Origin: Vibrio renipiscarius
GTDB taxonomy: Bacteria > Pseudomonadota > Gammaproteobacteria > Enterobacterales > Vibrionaceae
Length of the DNA stretch: 64,000 nt
Assembly (NCBI RefSeq): GCF_000827885.1
Contig: NZ_JTKH01000024.1
Coordinates: forward strand, 930,001-994,000
Direction: 5' to 3'
Shown: piece by piece, positions 45,188 to 54,701 of the stretch
Layout of the letters: the number at the start of each line of letters is the position of its first letter
How positions within the stretch are numbered: the first letter of the stretch is position 1
Made by a program: the position numbers and the translations under genes
Notes under the pieces: generated by a model
Seen by the model: the letters and a program-made list of their open reading frames with translations, nothing else
Database searches by the model: none
What the model was told of the DNA's origin: nothing

Positions 45188-46039
45188 ATGATGTCTTATT
45201 TAAAACCAGCAGAGTTCGTTCAAACCATGGTGGATGTCGGTGAAGCCAAAGTTCGTACTTCTACACGTGATCTTATTTTACGCGGTACGATGGCGGGGAT
45301 TATTTTATCGCTAGCGGTTGTGGTGGCCATCACTACGATTACGCAGACGGGCATTGGTATTGTGGGCGCGTTAGTCTTTCCTGTTGGCTTCTGTATCTTA
45401 AGTTTAATGGGCTACGATCTGGTCACTGGCGTGTTTGGTCTTGCGCCTCTCGCTAAGTTTGACAATCGTCCAGGCGTAACTTGGAATCGCGTTTTTCGCT
45501 GCTGGGGCCTAGTGGGCCTAGGCAACCTTATCGGTTCATTGTTGGTTGCAGGTTTAATTGCGCTGTCACTCACCATGAATTTCAGCGTTGCACCCGATGC
45601 GGTCGGTCAAAAATTTATTGCGATTGCAACCGCGCGCACCGTGGGTTTTGAAAACTTGGGCGCTGATGGTTGGATTACTTGCTTTGTTCGCGGCATTCTT
45701 TGTAACTTGATGGTGTGTCTTGGTGTGATTGGTAATATGACTGCTCGCAGCGTTGCAGGCAAAATCGCAGCAATGTGGCTACCTATCTTTATCTTCTTTG
45801 CTTTGGTATTTGAACACGCCGTGGTGAACATGTTCTTGTTCCCGCTTGGTATGATGCTTGGTGCGGATTTTGGTATCGCGACTTGGTTGAACTACAACCT
45901 GATCCCGACCATCCTAGGTAACATTGTGGGTGGTTTGGCAATGACGTGTATTCCTCTTTACCTGACACACAAGAAAACGGCACCAGCGCTGGATGCGGGT
46001 ATTGACGCCGATGCACAACCAACACTGACCACAAAATAG
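45188..46039 (+). CDS. nirC: Formate/nitrite transporter family channel (nitrite transporter)
   Basis: 283 aa with six hydrophobic segments of the FNT type, which assemble as pentameric channels. Conserved FNT segments include GILCNLMVCLGVIG and LEHAVVNMF-like FEHAVVNMFLFPLG. It probably moves nitrite across the inner membrane for NirBD. A GGAGAG site precedes the start. About 110 bases separate it from nirD; it is on the same strand and is closed by the hairpin at 46050-46080. Confidence 0.92.
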   Translation: MMSYLKPAEFVQTMVDVGEAKVRTSTRDLILRGTMAGIILSLAVVVAITTITQTGIGIVGALVFPVGFCILSLMGYDLVTGVFGLAPLAKFDNRPGVTWNRVFRCWGLVGLGNLIGSLLVAGLIALSLTMNFSVAPDAVGQKFIAIATARTVGFENLGADGWITCFVRGILCNLMVCLGVIGNMTARSVAGKIAAMWLPIFIFFALVFEHAVVNMFLFPLGMMLGADFGIATWLNYNLIPTILGNIVGGLAMTCIPLYLTHKKTAPALDAGIDADAQPTLTTK

Positions 46040-46049
46040 TATAAAAGGG

Positions 46050-46080
46050 AGTGGTAGGGCATGCGCCTTACCACTTTTTT
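46050..46080 (+). terminator. Terminator after nirC
   Basis: An 11-bp stem (AGTGGTAGGGC / GCCTTACCACT, one wobble) with an ATGC loop and a run of six T. Confidence 0.85.
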
Positions 46081-46161
46081 AAGGCGCATTTGGCTATAAA
46101 AAGCGGTACTTATGAATGAGTGTCGCTTGTTATATCCAAATTTGAATTGATAGGCATTGCT

Positions 46162-46950
46162 ATGCAAAAGACTCCTTCAGCCGCGGCTAGTCTCGCCCCT
46201 TTTAATCCTCAAACGACAAGCCAAGGGTTTGTGTCATTAGTTGGCGCAGGCCCTGGCGACCCAGATCTCTTAACCGTAAAGGGTTTTCGAGTCATCCAAC
46301 AAGCGGATGTCGTGGTGTACGACCGTTTGGTTTCCGCTGAGATACTCGCGCTAGCAAACGATAAGGCCGAAATGATTTACGTCGGCAAAAAATTGGATTA
46401 TCACTGCGTTCCTCAAGATCAAATTAACCAAATCTTGGCGGATAAAGCGTTAGAAGGTAAGCGAGTTGTTCGCCTTAAGGGCGGGGATTCTTTTATTTTT
46501 GGTCGTGGTGGCGAAGAGTTAGAAACATTAGCAGAACAAAATATTCGCTTTGAAGTGGTGCCAGGCATTACGGCTGCGGCGGGGGCGACCGCTTATGCAG
46601 GCATCCCATTAACGCATCGTGATCACGCCCAAGCGGTACAATTTATTACCGGGCATGTGCAAAAAGATGGCCAAGAAATGGATTGGAATGCCGTCGCGCA
46701 ATCGAATTCGACATTGGTTTTTTATATGGGTTTGAAGCAAAGTGGCTATATTGCGGATAAATTGATCACTCATGGTCTAGACGAACAAATGCCATGTGCG
46801 ATTATTGAGAATGGCACGCGTCGCGAGCAACGTGTTTTTCGCTGCCCTTTGAATGAACTACCAGAAATGGCGAAACAAGCACAAAGTCCGGCACTCATTG
46901 TGGTTGGCAGTGTGACATCATTGCACGAAAAATTAAGCTGGTTTGAGTGA
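46162..46950 (+). CDS. cobA: Uroporphyrinogen-III C-methyltransferase (SUMT)
   Basis: 262 aa. The SUMT signature [15 protein letters not shown] opens the domain, with [16 protein letters not shown] and [16 protein letters not shown] further on. It makes precorrin-2, the precursor of siroheme that NirB needs; no fused CysG dehydrogenase/chelatase domain is present, so later steps must be encoded elsewhere. ATG 46162 is the likely start (TAGG upstream); a 42-base longer frame exists. Confidence 0.93.
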   Translation: MQKTPSAAASLAPFNPQTTSQGFVSLVGAGPGDPDLLTVKGFRVIQQADVVVYDRLVSAEILALANDKAEMIYVGKKLDYHCVPQDQINQILADKALEGKRVVRLKGGDSFIFGRGGEELETLAEQNIRFEVVPGITAAAGATAYAGIPLTHRDHAQAVQFITGHVQKDGQEMDWNAVAQSNSTLVFYMGLKQSGYIADKLITHGLDEQMPCAIIENGTRREQRVFRCPLNELPEMAKQAQSPALIVVGSVTSLHEKLSWFE

Positions 46951-47189
46951 CAAAAAGAACAACAGTTGATAGCTGTTTTGACTAGGATCACGAGATAGAC
47001 CGAATTTCGCGAAATAGACTAGCGGAAAGTAGAGATTGTTTTGTATGTTTTATAGACAGTTAGAAAAAACGCTATATGCATACGAATCCTTAAGCGGATG
47101 TTTCTTGGTTGCTGACAAGAATGAGTGGGCGCAGTGGTCATATTGCGCCTTCCCTTATGCATAAGTGAGACTATGTATTAAGGGATAAG

Positions 47190-48311
47190 ATGAATAATCG
47201 CTACTTTCAAACCGCTAAGCCTGTCAATGAACAGCTCCAGCAACTCATGCAGAGGATGCACACGCGCGTACCGACGATAGCCCGAGTCTCTTTTGCAAAA
47301 TATTCCAGAGAAACCGATACACTGGTGACGTACGCGGACAGTGAATTTGAACTGTGGAGCGAACTGCATCATGAAAAACGCCTCAGTAAACTCAAACACT
47401 TAAAGTACTCCGCTCAAACGGCCATTCCCAGAGTGATCGACGATCTTTCCTGCGCGGCTCGAAATGAACGTGTAGAACTGCTTCTCAAAAAAGGTTATCG
47501 CTCTTCGGCTGCGATACCGTGTTATCACCAACGTAAATTCAGTGGATTTATTTTTTTGAACGCCTGTGAAGTACAAGCGTTTGATAAACCTGCGTTAGCC
47601 AGTTTACAACCTTACCTAGAAATGGTTCAGTTTACAGTGGAATCCCAATGCCAAGTGGTGGAGGCGATTGTAAAACTGGCTGAGCGAGTGACCAGCGGTG
47701 CGCAACTGTATGGACGTGATGAGTATTACCACGGTCGCAGAATGCGCATGTACAGTCGAATCATTGCGGAAGAGTTGGGTGATAAGCACTATTTGGATGA
47801 TGAGCAAGTCGATGCAATTTCGCTCTTTTCTCAATTTCACGATATCGGCAAAACTCAGTGGACGGAGGCCGTAAGGTGCAATCGTGACCCATTTCTCTCT
47901 TCGGATTTCTTCGCTTCTCACAACTACATTGATCAGGGTGTTAAGATCATTGAAGAGATTATCTCGTCTGTTGGCGAGCCAAACCATCCTAGCATCCAAT
48001 TGCTCAATCAAATCATGCGTTTTCAATCAGAGTGCTTAGACGGTAGTGGCTACCCTTATGGGTTTAAGGGTGATGAAATTCCGTTATCCGCGCGGATTGT
48101 ATCGGTGGCGAGCCGTTTTGATGCGATGACAACGAACAAGAGTGAACGCCAAGCCTTGCCGGTTCAGTCGGCCTTGCTAGAGCTTGAAAAAGAAGTGCAA
48201 AAAGGCAAATTAGACGGTGAGTGTGTCAACGCTTTACGAGCAAGACAGGATTACCTTAAGCAGGTTATTCGCAAGTTTCCTGAGCCGCTTGGTTGGGGAG
48301 AGATGTTATAA
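47190..48311 (+). CDS. HD-GYP-type protein with degenerate active site
   Basis: 373 aa. An N-terminal GAF-like region (about 1-155) is followed by an HD-GYP domain (about 170-340). HD is present at 217-218 (FHDIGK), the first His in HGRRMRMYS, a later His in SHNYIDQG, and GYP in DGSGYPYGFKGDEIPLSARI. The double His before DGxGYP is missing (the segment reads MRFQSECLDGSGYP) and the Asp of the usual VAD-x-FDAL is Ser in VASRFDAM. Full HD-GYP domains hydrolyse c-di-GMP; here catalysis is doubtful and a sensing role is possible. An AGGGATAAG site precedes the start. Confidence 0.85.
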   Translation: MNNRYFQTAKPVNEQLQQLMQRMHTRVPTIARVSFAKYSRETDTLVTYADSEFELWSELHHEKRLSKLKHLKYSAQTAIPRVIDDLSCAARNERVELLLKKGYRSSAAIPCYHQRKFSGFIFLNACEVQAFDKPALASLQPYLEMVQFTVESQCQVVEAIVKLAERVTSGAQLYGRDEYYHGRRMRMYSRIIAEELGDKHYLDDEQVDAISLFSQFHDIGKTQWTEAVRCNRDPFLSSDFFASHNYIDQGVKIIEEIISSVGEPNHPSIQLLNQIMRFQSECLDGSGYPYGFKGDEIPLSARIVSVASRFDAMTTNKSERQALPVQSALLELEKEVQKGKLDGECVNALRARQDYLKQVIRKFPEPLGWGEML

Positions 48312-48458
48312 CGCATTATGACGTCGATGTTGTAGGCGCTTTCCATCGTCATTCTTCGTCCTGAACGCAGCTCTTTAATTAGAGAGAGAATCGCTCGACT
48401 TACTCATCTTATACTTTGCTGTTACTATGGCAGACTATTATGTTAAGAGGCGAGATTA

Positions 48459-48941
48459 ATGGAAAAAGTGGCGATTTTTGTGGATGTGCAAAACATTTAT
48501 TACACCACCAAGCAGCATTATCAAAGTAACTTCGATTACAACCAATTCTGGGCCCAAGCGACTCAGAATCGCGATGTTGTGCTAGCCAACGCCTACGCCA
48601 TTTCATCTCAAGATCCAAAGCAACGCCAGTTTCATCACATTTTACGTGGTATTGGTTTTAATGTGCAGTTGAAACCCTTCATACAGCGTCAAGATGGCAG
48701 TGCAAAAGGTGATTGGGATGTGGGGATCTGTCTTGATGTTTATGAAGCAGCGAGTACGGTTGACCGTGTGATCTTGCTTTCAGGGGATGGAGACTTTGAA
48801 TTATTGGTAAAACGAGTACAACAACGTTTTGGCGTCAACGTTGAGATTTACTCTGTGCGTGCATTAACAGCACAAGGATTGATAGAGGCTTGTGACGTTT
48901 ATACACCAATCAGCAGTGAGTTGTTACTTGAACGACGCTGA
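48459..48941 (+). CDS. NYN-domain (LabA/DUF88) PIN-like protein
   Basis: 160 aa. Acidic PIN-like residues appear in IFVDVQNIYY, GDWDVGICLDVYEA and LLSGDGDFELLVKRV. NYN proteins are putative metal-dependent RNases. The domain fills the whole protein. A GAGG site precedes the start. No partner gene is visible. Confidence 0.88.
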   Translation: MEKVAIFVDVQNIYYTTKQHYQSNFDYNQFWAQATQNRDVVLANAYAISSQDPKQRQFHHILRGIGFNVQLKPFIQRQDGSAKGDWDVGICLDVYEAASTVDRVILLSGDGDFELLVKRVQQRFGVNVEIYSVRALTAQGLIEACDVYTPISSELLLERR

Positions 48942-48980
48942 GTGACGGCTTAGGCTTGGTCACTCAGCCTCAGTATCTAA

Positions 48981-49202
48981 TTATTGAGCTTCATTTGTAG
49001 AGGTTGCTTCAGCCTCTACAGCATCAATATTAACGGTCTCAACCGTTGTCGTTGCATCCGCTGCCAAAGCCGCTTCTTCTGCTTCCATTTGCGCACGATC
49101 TGCTTTTGAAATATAACGCGGTTTATTGCTGCTATGCAGTTTCGCGTTTTGCTTCTTCATTCTGTTTTTATAAATCTGATTAATCTTTTTCTTGCGGTTC
49201 AT
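48981..49202 (-). CDS. DUF2986-family small protein
   Basis: 73 aa. The N-terminal half is very basic (MNRKKKINQIYKNRMKKQNA) and contains the conserved NKPRYISKADRA segment of DUF2986. The C-terminal half is acidic and Ala/Thr-rich (EAEEAALAADATTTVET). The family is found in vibrios and relatives; its function is not known to me. Confidence 0.8.
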   Translation of the reverse strand: MNRKKKINQIYKNRMKKQNAKLHSSNKPRYISKADRAQMEAEEAALAADATTTVETVNIDAVEAEATSTNEAQ

Positions 49203-49632
49203 TCAGATGGCCTTTCTACCCAGCATGCTGCGGGTTTTTTCATTAAGTTCGGTGTTTCTCAGGGCGCGAATAATAGCAAGAAGTGAAGGTGTTTGCATCG
49301 GGATTTGTTACTTGCTTCAAGAATGATGAAAAAATTAATATCATTTTGTTCTAAACATATAACCACAAATTATAGACACGCTAGAGGAAAATGATGAAAT
49401 TTTACTTCGCGAATCAAATTAACTACAAAGAAATCATCTTGTTTGGCACTTAAGCAGGAATTGAGCCGATTAGAATCGGGTATTCGGTTGTCATGATATG
49501 AAACGTGGCTTATCAAAAAAGTCGAAGATGTTGTGCAATTTATTTTAACTCTTAAAGGTCATTTGTTACGTAGAGTTAAAGTATCGAGCAGCGGAGCAAG
49601 AGCTCGAGTTTTGGTAAGCAAAGGAGTCTATT
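49203..49632. other. Intergenic region between DUF2986 and DUF3316 genes
   Basis: 430 bases that should hold the divergent promoters of the two genes. Apart from the possible 20-aa frame at 49391, no gene or strong hairpin was seen. Confidence 0.4.
49391..49453 (+). CDS. Possible 20-aa small protein or leader peptide
   Basis: A short frame starts at ATG 49391 after CTAGAGGAAA and reads MMKFYFANQINYKEIILFGT before TAA. It lies 180 bases upstream of the DUF3316 gene. The ribosome binding site is acceptable; no other support. Confidence 0.25.
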   Translation: MMKFYFANQINYKEIILFGT

Positions 49633-49989
49633 ATGATTAAAACAATAAGTTTAGCGAGCGTATTACTATTTAGTTCTTTAGCGACGGCGGGCCTAAGTGG
49701 TCCTTATTCAAAGGTTATGTCAAACAGCACGATGACAGGTGATCTATACGCAACCAAAGATGCGGCACTGCAAGTCGGCCGAGATATGATTATGGATGTG
49801 AACAATATGTCATCGGTTGAGTTGAGTCATAACGTATCATGGAAATCTAACGATCAAGTCGACATCAATTCATTCGAGCTACTCAACTCACAAGTCCAGT
49901 TAGAAGAAATCATCACGAGCCAGGGGGCGATTGCCTACCAACCTGTGATTAGCGTGAGTTATGAATATCGAGCACGAGAACGCGATTAA
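49633..49989 (+). CDS. DUF3316-family exported protein
   Basis: 118 aa with a signal peptide (MIKTISLASVLLFSSLATAG). The mature part (TMTGDLYATKDAALQVGRDM, SYEYRARERD ending) matches DUF3316, a small periplasmic family of vibrios. AAGGAG precedes the start. Closed by the terminator at 50042-50071. The function is unknown. Confidence 0.82.
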   Translation: MIKTISLASVLLFSSLATAGLSGPYSKVMSNSTMTGDLYATKDAALQVGRDMIMDVNNMSSVELSHNVSWKSNDQVDINSFELLNSQVQLEEIITSQGAIAYQPVISVSYEYRARERD

Positions 49990-50041
49990 CCCCATTCCAT
50001 TTTTGCTAGCACAAAAATAGTCATTGACGTTCGTGACACAA

Positions 50042-50071
50042 AAAAGCCCCAAACCTAGGTTTGGGGCTTTT
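50042..50071. terminator. Bidirectional terminator between convergent genes
   Basis: A perfect 14-bp stem (AAAAGCCCCAAACC / GGTTTGGGGCTTTT) with a TA loop, with A and T runs on both sides. It separates the DUF3316 gene from the POT-like transporter. Confidence 0.92.
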
Positions 50072-50188
50072 GCATTTAGAATGAGGCCGAGAGCACGATT
50101 CCGATAGATTGCGTTATTGTTCAGAGCCTTTAGAACTCAGGGAACAATGCTGACACCATCGCGAGAAACGGTCGCTAGAAACGATCGA

Positions 50189-51664
50189 TTAGGCTTCAGT
50201 TTGAACCAATGTCGCTTCGTCTTCACGGCGAGCACTTTCTAGCATCTTACGGATCACATAAGAAGAGATAAACGCAATCGCAACCATCACAACCGCAAGG
50301 ATCGTGAGCAGTTGGAAGTAGTCACCGTATACCGTTTGTACCACTTCTTGAGTGATCTTTTGACCTTTCTCAAGCGCAATCGACGTCGAGAATACGGCGC
50401 CAATGATACCGCTCAGTGCCATCGCAATGTAGAACAGCGATACCGAGAAGTTCTCAATGTGTTTAGGCGCAACAGAAAGAATAAATGCCACCACAAGGCT
50501 ACCAACAATCACTTCTGCAAACGCTTGGAAGAAGTGGATCAGCAAGAAGGTTTCAGGGCGAATCACCGCGTCTGCACCTACGTTCATGACAGCCAATGTC
50601 AAAATACCAAACGCGACTGCGGTTAGGATAAATGAAAATCCAATTTTGGTCGCCGTAGAGAAGGTAATGCCACGCTTCTCAAGTTTGGTGAAAGTGTAAG
50701 AAATCACTGGGCCAGCCAAAATACACCACAATGGGTTCATTGCCATTGATGCTTCAGGAGCAATTGGGATAAAGCCAAATAGATCGCCGCGCATGGTGTT
50801 GATGGTCACCATCGTCATTGAGGTCATCATTTGACCGTAGTACACAAAGAAACACGTGGTGAGTACAGTCATAATAAGGATCGTACCCATCTTCAATGCG
50901 TCAGATTTACCTGATTTAAACATCAATGAGATAAAGTACAAAATAGCCGCACCGCCAATGGCATAAACGATATTCTGGCCAATATCCATATTCGAGAACA
51001 TGAAGAAAACCAGACCAACCATCGCAGCAGAAAGGCCTAAGAATGCCGTCCAATTTGCCACGCTAACCGGTTTTTGGTCTATTTCAGCGCCAACGCTAAC
51101 AAGTGGTTTATTAAAGACAATCAGCGTGATTAGCGCAAAGGTCGCCATCACTGCGGATAGAGTAAAACTGCCGTGGAAGCCAATGACCAAAACAAACATC
51201 GGGAACAGGTATTGACCTAGTAGTGCGCCAACGTTGTTCACTGAATAGTTCACAGGGTAACCATTCTCGAAGTCTTCTTGAGACGCAAATGTGCGTTTGT
51301 ATAGGCTTGGGTAAGCTGGTGACATTAAGCCACGAGCGTAACTGGCGAGAGCAATACCCACTAAGCTGATGGGAACGTTAGTGGTTGATGCGCCAAAAAT
51401 AAGCAGCAAATAACCAACAGCAAACGTGCCGTAAGATATGGTCAGTGAGCGATATGCGCCTAGGAATTTGTCGGCGATGAAACCGCCAGCAATAGCAAAT
51501 AGAGGGCCGATAGAAGAGAAAGCACCGACAACCATCATAGTATCGGCTTCGCTATAACCTAGATCTTCTAGGAAAAAGCGAGTCAAGATCACCATCACGC
51601 CGTAGAAAGACAAGCCAAACATCATTTGGCAGAACATCATCGACTTATTTAGCCTATTCCACAT
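50189..51664 (-). CDS. POT/PTR2-like MFS transporter
   Basis: 491 aa with about 12-14 membrane segments. The POT-like GGFIADKFLGAYRSL loop after TM2 and the NYSVNNVGALLGQYLFP segment in TM5 are visible. The proton-coupling ExxER motif of TM1 is absent: the segment reads QMMFGLSFYGVMVILTRFF. It may therefore use another coupling or substrate. The start at 51664 (MWNRLNKSMM) gives the usual POT N-terminus; the frame extending to 51739 has no ribosome binding site. It is 115 bases downstream of sdaA on the same strand. Confidence 0.82.
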   Translation of the reverse strand: MWNRLNKSMMFCQMMFGLSFYGVMVILTRFFLEDLGYSEADTMMVVGAFSSIGPLFAIAGGFIADKFLGAYRSLTISYGTFAVGYLLLIFGASTTNVPISLVGIALASYARGLMSPAYPSLYKRTFASQEDFENGYPVNYSVNNVGALLGQYLFPMFVLVIGFHGSFTLSAVMATFALITLIVFNKPLVSVGAEIDQKPVSVANWTAFLGLSAAMVGLVFFMFSNMDIGQNIVYAIGGAAILYFISLMFKSGKSDALKMGTILIMTVLTTCFFVYYGQMMTSMTMVTINTMRGDLFGFIPIAPEASMAMNPLWCILAGPVISYTFTKLEKRGITFSTATKIGFSFILTAVAFGILTLAVMNVGADAVIRPETFLLIHFFQAFAEVIVGSLVVAFILSVAPKHIENFSVSLFYIAMALSGIIGAVFSTSIALEKGQKITQEVVQTVYGDYFQLLTILAVVMVAIAFISSYVIRKMLESARREDEATLVQTEA

Positions 51665-51854
51665 AGTTTTCTCTTGTGTGTAGAAATTAAGGCCGGAGAT
51701 TATGCCAGAAATCGACGTTGATGCACGAAATTTCCCCATAAAAGTGCAGTGTTTTATGCTGAATTGCTGGGGAAACGTTTGCTTAAGGCGTGAGTTGTTT
51801 AATTAAGCAGCAGTTTATTGCATAAGCGTTTGTTTTTATTTGATGCCGATTCCG

Positions 51855-53240
51855 TCATTCACAGGGCGGTGCAAGATGAATGAGTGCCAAACCGCCAAGC
51901 GAGGTTTCGCGGTATTTCTTGTTCATATCTTTGCCTGTTTGGTACATGGTTTCGATGACCTTATCGAGTGAGATAATACATTTACTGGTGCGTTTAAGGG
52001 CCATTCTCGAGGCATTAATGGCTTTCATTGCCCCCATGGCATTTCGCTCAATGCATGGCACTTGTACCAATCCGCCAATTGGATCGCACGTCATGCCGAG
52101 AGAGTGTTCCATCGCAATTTCAGCTGCGATACAAATTTGTTCGTTACTGCCTCCGCGCAGTGAGGTAATGCCTGCCGCAGCCATTGATGACGACACGCCT
52201 ATTTCACCTTGGCAGCCTACCTCGGCACCAGAGATGGAAGCGTTGGTTTTATATAAAATGCCGATCGCCCCTGCAACGGCAAGAAAGTCTTTGATCTGTT
52301 TGGTATCCAGCGGTCGAATAAATTGATGGTAGTACATCAGCACCGCCGGAATGACGCCCGCCGCGCCGTTGGTTGGAGACGTGACGACTTGGCCTCCTGC
52401 GGCATTTTCTTCACTGACGGCGAAAGCAAAGAGGTTGATCCAATCCAATATCACCATCGGATCGTTTTCAAGTGCTTCCTGAGTGAGGAGTTTTTTATGC
52501 AAATTAGGTGCACGGCGAGTAACGTTGAGTCCACCTTCCAAAATGCCCCCGGTTTCAAAGCCGCGCTGCATACACAGAGACATGACTTTCCATATCTGAT
52601 CGGCTTTTTTGTCAATCTCACTCATGGGTTGGAAGCAGACTTCATTTTTCATGATCATCGCTGCAAGACTTAATCCTAACGTGTCAGCATTACGCAGCAT
52701 TTCATCGGCATGACTAAATGGGTGCGGGACGACAACATCCGAATCTTTGATGCCATGAAGCAACTCTTGCTCGGTAGCAATAAATCCGCCTCCAATTGAA
52801 TAATAGGTCTGCTTTATGAGTGGGTTTGTCTGGGAATCAAAGGCGGTAATCGTCATGCCATTTTCATGCAATGGCAGGTTTGTGGTGTGAAAAAGAATAT
52901 CGCTTTGGTAGTGGAAATGAATACTGTCTAAATTGGGCAGTGGCAATATGTCTTGTTCAAAGCATGTCTGTAGGGCTTGTTTGGCGCTGGTGACTTTTAG
53001 TGTGTCAGGTCGATAGCCCATTAGGCCGAGTACGGAAGCGCGGTCAGTATGATGGCCTTTTCCCGTTAGAGAGAGTGAACCGAAGAGGTCAATTTGAATG
53101 CGTTTGACTGTACGGCTTGGCTGGTCACTTAGAGCGTTTTGTAGGCGTTGAATGAAATCATAACCCGCTAGCATCGGGCCGTTAGTATGAGAACTAGAGG
53201 GGCCGACTCCGATTTTGAAAATATCAAAGATAGATAACAT
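51855..53240 (-). CDS. sdaA: L-serine ammonia-lyase (iron-sulfur dependent)
   Basis: 461 aa, a single-chain SdaA enzyme with fused beta and alpha domains. The N-terminal motif [17 protein letters not shown] and the C-terminal segment [23 protein letters not shown], containing cluster cysteines, are typical. It deaminates serine to pyruvate and ammonia using a [4Fe-4S] cluster. ATG 53240 (AGGA 8 bases upstream) is preferred; the longer frame to 53327 would overlap the divergent DUF218 gene. Confidence 0.95.
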   Translation of the reverse strand: MLSIFDIFKIGVGPSSSHTNGPMLAGYDFIQRLQNALSDQPSRTVKRIQIDLFGSLSLTGKGHHTDRASVLGLMGYRPDTLKVTSAKQALQTCFEQDILPLPNLDSIHFHYQSDILFHTTNLPLHENGMTITAFDSQTNPLIKQTYYSIGGGFIATEQELLHGIKDSDVVVPHPFSHADEMLRNADTLGLSLAAMIMKNEVCFQPMSEIDKKADQIWKVMSLCMQRGFETGGILEGGLNVTRRAPNLHKKLLTQEALENDPMVILDWINLFAFAVSEENAAGGQVVTSPTNGAAGVIPAVLMYYHQFIRPLDTKQIKDFLAVAGAIGILYKTNASISGAEVGCQGEIGVSSSMAAAGITSLRGGSNEQICIAAEIAMEHSLGMTCDPIGGLVQVPCIERNAMGAMKAINASRMALKRTSKCIISLDKVIETMYQTGKDMNKKYRETSLGGLALIHLAPPCE

Positions 53241-53312
53241 AACAACAATCCTTTGCATTAAGGGCGACAACAGGCACACTGAAATTATAGCCACAAAATA
53301 AGGGATTGATTT

Positions 53313-54206
53313 GTGACCGTTAAACACTCTGGTGATGCCAACATAAGTCGCGTTATGGGCAACGTGATTTATGAAAAAATTAACCGTGTTATTTTGGTTT
53401 TGGGTAAAAGATTAAAAGACAACGCGTTAACGGCGGAAGGCCGCTCTCGTGTCGATGCGCTTCCAGAATTATTATCTCATTTTGATTTGAATGAGACGGC
53501 GTTGATTTTTTGTGGCGGCGTGCTTGAAGGGCAACGTTGCTCCGAGGCGCGGGCGATGGCCGAGCGGTTTGCAACTCGATGTGCAATGAAATTGGCCCAG
53601 GCGTTACCTGCAGAGCATTGCCTCTTGGAAGACCAATCAACTAACACGATAGAAAATATTCAAAATGCCGCTCACCAACTGGCTCAATATGGACTGACTC
53701 ACGCGAAAAATCCGATTGATATAGTGTTGGTGTCTAATGACTATCATCTCGAACGTATTGTTGAAATACAAAAAATGTTGCCGCAGCAAGGTTTACTGAG
53801 CGTATTGAAACGGCGTTGTCAGCAAGCAGGACTCGATGTTTCTATTTCATTAAATGTGGATGATCATTGCTCGGTGCCGTACCCGCACAGTGGGCAACAG
53901 GCGCGCGCTTTTTTATTGCTTGATGAACTCACGACTTACCGAGTGTACCTCGAAGGGGTACTCAATGGCGTATTGGGCACAGATTTACAGCAGGTAAGAG
54001 GCGCATCGTATCAAGTGGCTATCGATGCATTGTCTGAACTCATCGCATTAGATTGCTGCCAGGGAAGCCTGCGACAAATCAATCGGTTAATTGCGATCGT
54101 TAACGGCACACCACCTCAGTGTACTCCGGCGATGATGAGTCCATTGTACACTGAGTTTAATCACGTATTAACGCAATTGAATCGTCAGTTCGATCCAGAA
54201 AATTAG
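53313..54206 (+). CDS. DUF218 (YdcF/ElyC-like) protein
   Basis: 297 aa. DUF218 features: INRVILVLGKRLKDNALTAEGRSR near the N-terminus, IFCGG, the Ser/Thr-Asn-Thr segment EDQSTNTIENI, and LVSNDYHLERIVEIQ with the conserved His-Arg-type end. No membrane segment, unlike ElyC or SanA. GTG 53313 is taken as the start (AGGGA 7 bases upstream); ATG 53355 is an alternative. It is divergent from sdaA. Function unknown. Confidence 0.82.
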   Translation: MTVKHSGDANISRVMGNVIYEKINRVILVLGKRLKDNALTAEGRSRVDALPELLSHFDLNETALIFCGGVLEGQRCSEARAMAERFATRCAMKLAQALPAEHCLLEDQSTNTIENIQNAAHQLAQYGLTHAKNPIDIVLVSNDYHLERIVEIQKMLPQQGLLSVLKRRCQQAGLDVSISLNVDDHCSVPYPHSGQQARAFLLLDELTTYRVYLEGVLNGVLGTDLQQVRGASYQVAIDALSELIALDCCQGSLRQINRLIAIVNGTPPQCTPAMMSPLYTEFNHVLTQLNRQFDPEN

Positions 54207-54227
54207 ATCGTTAACCAGCAAGCAGGC

Positions 54228-54506
54228 TTACTGACTTTGTGTGGAATTAGATTGGGTGTGATTCTGTTTGTAGTACTCCCACTGTTCCACTTTTTCCCCA
54301 TTTTCCAAAACGCAAAAAGTGGTTCTTTGGCCATCTAGCGTCATCATTTCGAGTGCGCCGCCACGTTCAACGCAGTACACCGATGCGGGGTTACTTTTGG
54401 TTTGATATTCCTTTGAGCGGTACGGACTGTCTTCTGAGGCACAGCCAACGATAGCAAGAGCAGAGGTTAACCCTAGCGTCATCAACAATGTTTGTGTTTT
54501 GGTCAT
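54228..54506 (-). CDS. DUF333-family lipoprotein
   Basis: 92 aa. The signal peptide ends in the lipobox IVGC. The DUF333 core follows: NPASVYCVERGGALEMMTLDGQR, then TTFCVLENGEKVEQWEYYK, where two Cys probably pair. ATG 54506 is preferred because GGAGA lies 6 bases upstream. Confidence 0.85.
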   Translation of the reverse strand: MTKTQTLLMTLGLTSALAIVGCASEDSPYRSKEYQTKSNPASVYCVERGGALEMMTLDGQRTTFCVLENGEKVEQWEYYKQNHTQSNSTQSQ

Positions 54507-54701
54507 TGTATTCTCCATTTCATCTGTTTAGCTTTCCTTTTCAAACGAAGGGGTTCGTTTGTGCTAAAGGATAGTCGAAAAATGGCAGTGTTGCTGAGTG
54601 GCAAACGACTTTGCCACTGTGCTAAGTGATTGCTTAATGTGGGATAACCAACGATTGGGCTCTTCGATGTTGGTCAAGAGATAGCCTCCGTATCGGCTTA
54701 A

